This document shows, piece by piece, positions 14,259 through 17,772 of a stretch of 17,772 bases of DNA (its first letter is position 1; each line of letters opens with the position of its first letter). The DNA is from an uncultured Nocardioides sp. (lineage in GTDB: Bacteria; Actinomycetota; Actinomycetes; Propionibacteriales; Nocardioidaceae). The notes under the pieces were generated by a model. That model did no database searches. It saw only the letters and a program-made list of their open reading frames with translations, and was not told the origin of the DNA. Made by a program: the position numbers and the translations under genes. The stretch spans positions 1 to 17,772 of the forward strand of contig NZ_CAMPGZ010000075.1 of the NCBI RefSeq assembly GCF_946885725.1. Reading direction: 5' to 3'.

Positions 14259-14783
14259 CTAGAAGAGCGCCTCCTGCTCGAGCTCGAGCAGCAGCTGCTT
14301 GCGGTCCAGCCCACCCGCGTAGCCGACGAGCTTGCCGCCCGCACCCAGCACTCGGTGGCACGGCACGATGATCGCGATCGGGTTGCGCCCGTTGGCCAGG
14401 CCGACCGCCCGCGAGGCCGCGGGCGTCATGCCCATCCGGCGGGCGATCTCGCCGTACGACGTGGTCTCGCCGTAGCCGATCAGCCGCAGCTGCTCCCACA
14501 CCCGCTGCTGGAACGGCGTGCCGACGGGATCGATCGGGAGGTCGAACTCCTTGAGGTCGCGAGCGAAGTAGGCCTCGAGCTGGGCGACCGCGTCGCGCAG
14601 CAACGGGTCGTCGTCGGCGCGGTCGCCGACCGGACGCCCCTCGGAGCGCTCGGCGGCCACGACCGACGAGGTGCGCGGCGACGCCGCCGCCGGCGGCGGG
14701 CCGGTGAACTCCACGTCGGTCAACGCGTAGCGGTGCGCGACGACGCGCATCGGGCCGGCGGGGGTGTCGAGGGTGGTCCACAT
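14259..14783 (-). CDS. ogt: Methylated-DNA--protein-cysteine methyltransferase
   Basis: A 174-residue suicide enzyme that takes methyl groups from O6-methylguanine in DNA onto its own cysteine. The C-terminal domain has FQQRVWEQLRLIGYGETTSYGEIA (~91-114), the Arg-finger helix segment ASRAVGLANGRNPIAII (~123-139) and the active-site PCHRV with acceptor Cys142, followed by GGKLVGYAGGLDRK. Residues 31-60 form a hydrophilic insertion rich in Ala, Ser and Asp between the N- and C-terminal halves. The ATG at 14783 follows the ada-alkA stop after one base, with GGAG inside the end of that gene, so the two are translationally coupled in a repair operon. Confidence 0.96.
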   Translation of the reverse strand: MWTTLDTPAGPMRVVAHRYALTDVEFTGPPPAAASPRTSSVVAAERSEGRPVGDRADDDPLLRDAVAQLEAYFARDLKEFDLPIDPVGTPFQQRVWEQLRLIGYGETTSYGEIARRMGMTPAASRAVGLANGRNPIAIIVPCHRVLGAGGKLVGYAGGLDRKQLLLELEQEALF

Positions 14784-14784
14784 G

Positions 14785-16290
14785 TCAGGTCTCCTTCGTG
14801 GCCAAGGGTAGGACGCGGTCGGGACTCAGCACCTCGAGCGACGACCACAGGTGGAGCAAGGCGTAGGAGCGCCAGGGCGCCCAGGCGGCGGAACGTTCGA
14901 CCAGGTGGGTCTGCTCCGCACTGTCGACACCAAGGCCGGCCAGCGCGTTGCGCACGCCGACGTCGGTCGGCAGGAACACGTCGGGGTGGCCGAGTGCGCG
15001 GAGCGCGATGTAGTCGGCCGTCCACGGCCCGATGCCGGGTAGCGCGAGCAGCCGGGCCCGTACCTCGGCGCGGTCGAGACTCCGGTCGAGGGGTACGGCG
15101 TCGTCAGCGAGCGCCCGGCACAGGCCGACGAGCGCGTGCCCGCGGGAGCGCGGCATCGGCAGCGACTCGGGGTCATGCCCGGCGACGGCCTCGGCGGTGG
15201 GGAACAACCGCTCGCCGCTCTCGCCGTACGGCTCGCCGAGCTGCTCGACCAGCCGCCGGGTCACCGTGGTCGCGGCGGCCACCGAGACCTGCTGGCCGAT
15301 CACCGTGCGGATCGCGACCTCGTCGCCGTCGACGTGCCCCGGCACGCGCAGCCCGGGGCGGGCGCGCACGAGACGGGCCAGGAGCGGATCGCCGGACAGC
15401 GCGTCCTCGACGGTGAGCGGGTCGGCGTCGGCGTCGACGAGCCGGCGGCAGCGCTCGACCGCGGCGGCGACGTCGCGCAGGTCGTCGACCTGCAGCCGAC
15501 ACCGGACGTGGCCGCGGTCGGCCACGCCGTCGTCGAGCTCGAGCACGACCCGGCCGGGACCGTGCGGCAGACGCAGGGTGCGGGCGTACCAGTTCGGGCC
15601 CCACGACTCCACGCCCGGCACCCCGTGCGCGGCCAGGAACGCGAGCATCTCCCGGGCCGCGTAGGGCGCGCGCACCGCGAGGCGGAGCTCGAGCTCCCCG
15701 CTGCTCGCTGCCGCATCACGGCGCGACCGGGGGCGGGCGCGCAGCTCGGTCGGCGTCGCGGCGTACACCTCGCGGACCGTGTCGTTGAACTGCCGCACGC
15801 TCGCGAACCCCGCGGCGAACGCGACGTCGGCGAACGGCATCGCCGTGGTCTCGACGAGCACGCGCGCGGTCTGGGCGCGCCGGGCCCGGGCGAGCGCCAG
15901 CGGGCCGGCGCCGAGCTCCGCGGTGAGGACGCGGCCGAGGTGCCGCGTGGTGTAGCCGACCCGGCGGGCCAGCCCTTCGACGCCCTCGCGCTCGACGACG
16001 CCGTCGGAGATCAGCCGCATCGCGCGGCCGGCGACGTCGGCGGCGACGTCCCAGTCCGGCGAGCCCGGCGTCGCGTCGGGCAGGCAGCGCTTGCAGGCCC
16101 GGAAGCCGGCGGCCTGGGCGGCCGCGGCGGTGCGGTAGAAGCGCACGTTGCGGCGCTGCGGAGTGATCGCCGGGCAGGACGGCCGGCAGTAGATCCCGGT
16201 GGAGGTGACGGCGGTGTAGAAGACACCGTCGAACCGGCGGTCGCGGCTCTTCACCGCCCGATAGCAGGCCTCGGTGTCCTCGATGTCCAT
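14785..16290 (-). CDS. alkA: Ada-type methyl sensor/AraC regulator fused to AlkA 3-methyladenine DNA glycosylase
   Basis: A 501-residue multidomain DNA-repair protein. Residues 1-~75 are an Ada N-terminal zinc domain, with C35, C39, C66 and C69; Cys35 corresponds to the Ada residue methylated by phosphotriesters. Residues ~85-190 are an AraC-type helix-turn-helix (GYTTRHLGRVLTAELG, FADVAFAAGFASVRQFNDTVREVY). Residues ~200-310 are an AlkA N-terminal domain. Residues ~320-495 are the HhH-GPD glycosylase domain, with the hairpin LPGIGPWTADYIALRAL (417-433) and catalytic Asp443 in LPTDVGVR, aligning with E. coli AlkA Asp238. It could thus sense methylation damage, activate its own operon, and excise alkylated bases. 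ATG 16290 is preferred over ATG 16299 because the upstream GAGG is then nine bases away. Confidence 0.95.
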   Translation of the reverse strand: MDIEDTEACYRAVKSRDRRFDGVFYTAVTSTGIYCRPSCPAITPQRRNVRFYRTAAAAQAAGFRACKRCLPDATPGSPDWDVAADVAGRAMRLISDGVVEREGVEGLARRVGYTTRHLGRVLTAELGAGPLALARARRAQTARVLVETTAMPFADVAFAAGFASVRQFNDTVREVYAATPTELRARPRSRRDAAASSGELELRLAVRAPYAAREMLAFLAAHGVPGVESWGPNWYARTLRLPHGPGRVVLELDDGVADRGHVRCRLQVDDLRDVAAAVERCRRLVDADADPLTVEDALSGDPLLARLVRARPGLRVPGHVDGDEVAIRTVIGQQVSVAAATTVTRRLVEQLGEPYGESGERLFPTAEAVAGHDPESLPMPRSRGHALVGLCRALADDAVPLDRSLDRAEVRARLLALPGIGPWTADYIALRALGHPDVFLPTDVGVRNALAGLGVDSAEQTHLVERSAAWAPWRSYALLHLWSSLEVLSPDRVLPLATKET

Positions 16291-16380
16291 GCCAGCCATC
16301 CTCACCCATGGCGCCGACAGTTTCTGGCGGGAATCGGACACGACCGCCGGAGGGTGGAAGCACACGGTCTGAAGACGAGG

Positions 16381-16413
16381 ACAGGCCCCAGTCTCGAGGA
16401 GACTGGGGCCTGT
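16381..16413 (-). terminator. Terminator of the tRNA transcription unit
   Basis: A perfect 15-bp stem (16381-16395 with 16399-16413, core AGGCCCCAGTCTC/GAGACTGGGGCCT) with a three-base loop lies seven bases after tRNA-Glu. The minus-strand tail (CCTCGTCTTC) is only modestly T-rich. It would insulate the ada-alkA gene from tRNA transcription. Confidence 0.8.
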
Positions 16414-16419
16414 CGGATG

Positions 16420-16492
16420 TACCCCCGACCGGATTCGAACCGGCGCTACCGCCTTGAGAGGGCGGCGTGCTAGGCCACTACACAACGGGGGC
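16420..16492 (-). tRNA. tRNA-Glu (anticodon CTC)
   Basis: A 73-base cloverleaf can be folded: acceptor GCCCCCG with CGGGGGU (terminal G-U) and discriminator A, anticodon stem CCGCC/GGCGG around loop CTCTCAA with anticodon CTC, and T arm CCGG TTCGAAT CCGG. The sequence closely matches actinobacterial tRNA-Glu. The 3' CCA is not encoded. It is 47 bases downstream of tRNA-Gln on the same strand. Confidence 0.97.
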
Positions 16493-16539
16493 CCGAAGCG
16501 GACGAAACTCTAGCGGTTGCGGGAGATCCGACCAAATCG

Positions 16540-16611
16540 CTGGGGTACTAGGACTCGAACCTAGACTAACTGGACCAGAACCAGTCGGGCTGCCAATTAC
16601 CCCATACCCCA
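16540..16611 (-). tRNA. tRNA-Gln (anticodon CTG)
   Basis: A 72-base cloverleaf: acceptor TGGGGTA with TACCCCA and discriminator G, anticodon stem ACTGG/CCAGT around loop TTCTGGT with anticodon CTG, and T arm CTAGG TTCGAGT CCTAG. The 3' CCA is not encoded. It is the first tRNA of the Gln-Glu pair; the same pair lies near this locus in mycobacteria. Confidence 0.97.
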
Positions 16612-16639
16612 TGGGATCGCTCCTTGCGAAGCGCGCCTG

Positions 16640-16669
16640 ACAATACACGGAGCGGTGTGTGCGGACCAA
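16640..16669 (-). promoter_or_regulatory. Candidate promoter of the tRNA-Gln/tRNA-Glu unit
   Basis: On the minus strand TTGGTC (16669-16664) and TATTGT (16645-16640) are 18 bases apart. Transcription would start near 16633, about 20 bases before tRNA-Gln. This is assigned by eye. Confidence 0.45.
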
Positions 16670-16706
16670 AACGGGCAGGCCCCTCACCGGGTGTCCGTGA
16701 GCAGGC

Positions 16707-17772
16707 TCACGCGGGCACCGGCCTGGCGGCCGACGAGCTCGACGTCGAGGGCGGTTCGGCGGGTGGCCGGGTGCGCGTCTGCACGTTCATGCGTACGGCG
16801 AGCAGCACGACCAGACCGGCGTACACACCCGCCTGCGTCACCGTGATCGGGATGTTCCACCACGACGCCTCGGACACGCTGAGGCTCGACCCGATGTCGC
16901 CGAACAGCAGCGCCGCACCGAGCGCGAAGAAGTTGTTGAGGATGTGCATCGCGATGCCGGCCTCGAGACCGCCGGTGCGGATGATCAACCAGCCGGCGAT
17001 GAACCCGAACGCGAACCGGTCGAAGAAGAGCGGGAAGTTCTGCGCGCCGTGGGCGGCCGCGAACAGCAGCGACGTGAGCAGGATCGCGCCCCACTTCGAG
17101 ACGAGCTCGGCGGCACGGCTCTTGTTGAACTTCAGCATCGACCCGGCGACCTGCAGCAGGTAGCCGCGGAAGAGGTACTCCTCCCCCGCCGCCTGGAACG
17201 GCGTCGTGAACAGCACGATGATCGCGAGGCCGACCGTGCGCCCGGTGAAGTCGTTGAGCTCGGGGCTCAGCGACGCGTCGCCGCCGGCCGGCACGACCAT
17301 GCTCACGCCGAGCTGGGCGGCCAGCGCGATCACCGAGACGCCGACGCAGGCGAAGAAGAAGCCCCAGCGCATCTTGGGGGCGACCGAGGCGAGCCAGCGC
17401 GGGCGCATCCGGTGCGCGATGCGGATCGCCGCCCACGAGACCAGGATCATCGCGCCCAGCGAGAGGTTCAGCAGCAGCAGGAAGGCCGGTCCGACGTCGT
17501 CGAGGTCGGCCAGCGTGGAGAGGTTCTCCAGGACGTCGCCGGGGGACGCCACGGCCAGGACCACGATCGCGGCCGCGACCAGCACCTGCACGACGAGGAA
17601 GCCCGCCCCCAGCACCAGCAGGCCGACGACCGGCCGCCACCAGCGGTAGGTCCAGGTGCGCAGCATCTGGTGGTACGGCGTCGGCTCGGGGTGCGGGAAC
17701 GCCGGGTACGCCCGCGCGCCGAACCCCGACGGCGCCGCCCAGGCTGCCTGCGCGTGGGACGGAGGCGGCGGC
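16707..17772 (-). CDS. CPBP family intramembrane glutamic endopeptidase, N-terminus outside window
   Basis: An integral membrane protein of the CPBP/ABI (Rce1-like) protease family with several hydrophobic helices. Numbered from the internal ATG at 17666, the catalytic motifs are AGEEYLFRG (160-168; EExxxR with E162, E163, R167), FAAAHG (202-207; FxxxH with H206) and HILNN (241-245; HxxxN). The reading frame stays open from 17666 to the window edge and encodes a proline-rich stretch ending PHPEPTPYHQ, as in actinobacterial homologues with a proline-rich cytosolic N-terminus; the real start therefore lies beyond 17772. The C-terminal ~30 residues are a Pro/Ser-rich tail. Substrate unknown; members act on prenylated proteins, bacteriocin-related peptides or regulatory factors. 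Confidence 0.92.
   Translation of the reverse strand, partial: PPPPSHAQAAWAAPSGFGARAYPAFPHPEPTPYHQMLRTWTYRWWRPVVGLLVLGAGFLVVQVLVAAAIVVLAVASPGDVLENLSTLADLDDVGPAFLLLLNLSLGAMILVSWAAIRIAHRMRPRWLASVAPKMRWGFFFACVGVSVIALAAQLGVSMVVPAGGDASLSPELNDFTGRTVGLAIIVLFTTPFQAAGEEYLFRGYLLQVAGSMLKFNKSRAAELVSKWGAILLTSLLFAAAHGAQNFPLFFDRFAFGFIAGWLIIRTGGLEAGIAMHILNNFFALGAALLFGDIGSSLSVSEASWWNIPITVTQAGVYAGLVVLLAVRMNVQTRTRPPAEPPSTSSSSAARPVPA

Overview
This window looks like a chromosomal housekeeping segment from a high-GC actinobacterium, most likely Nocardioides or a close relative (order Propionibacteriales). The evidence is the very high GC content, frequent GTG starts, an HU protein with a long lysine-rich tail, an NdgR/LtbR-type IclR regulator divergent from leuCD, a CofC/FbiD enzyme for coenzyme F420, and a gene order resembling the recG-DAK-thiL-ddl-gpsA-fbiD-hupB-leuD-leuC-iclR-tRNA(Glu/Gln) region known from Mycobacterium tuberculosis. 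The genus is an inference; no 16S or other marker is present.

Layout. 1-2485: the N-terminal part of a DAK2/FakA-type protein (minus strand, runs off the left edge), rpmB (plus) with its terminator, thiL (minus), and a stand-alone Lrp/AsnC ligand-binding domain (plus). 2506-4697: two plus-strand lipoproteins, a DUF3515 protein and a seven-bladed VCBS/FG-GAP propeller protein; the latter appears to be an accessory insertion in the conserved block. 4711-9592: cell-envelope and cofactor metabolism, with ddl (minus), a cystathionine gamma-lyase-like PLP enzyme (plus, divergent from ddl), gpsA and plsC (minus, overlapping by one base) and cofC/fbiD (plus). gpsA and plsC fit consecutive parts of glycerophospholipid synthesis. 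9737-13595: a 65-residue possible cold-shock-like protein, HU, leuD and leuC (minus), then the divergent regulator ndgR. 13612-16290: an SGNH hydrolase and a DNA alkylation-repair operon, a complete Ada-sensor/AraC/AlkA fusion followed after one base by ogt. 16420-16611: tRNA-Glu(CTC) and tRNA-Gln(CTG), minus strand. 16707-17772: a CPBP-family membrane protease whose proline-rich N-terminus runs off the right edge.

How the parts work together. NdgR probably controls the adjacent leuCD operon (leucine biosynthesis). The leuC leader looks unusually structured: a near-perfect -10 box inside the ndgR start region, a 23-codon upstream ORF overlapping the leuC start, and two mutually exclusive helices. 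Several genes here (the PLP enzyme, ndgR, the 65-residue protein and perhaps ddl) have a -10-like hexamer about 7-14 bases before the start codon, as expected for leaderless or near-leaderless actinobacterial transcripts.

There is no CRISPR array, phage, insertion sequence or integrase. Most of the region is core genome. The best leads are regulatory (the leuC leader, the hairpin over the DUF3515 start, intergenic repeats and palindromes), plus the propeller lipoprotein and the atypical PLP enzyme.
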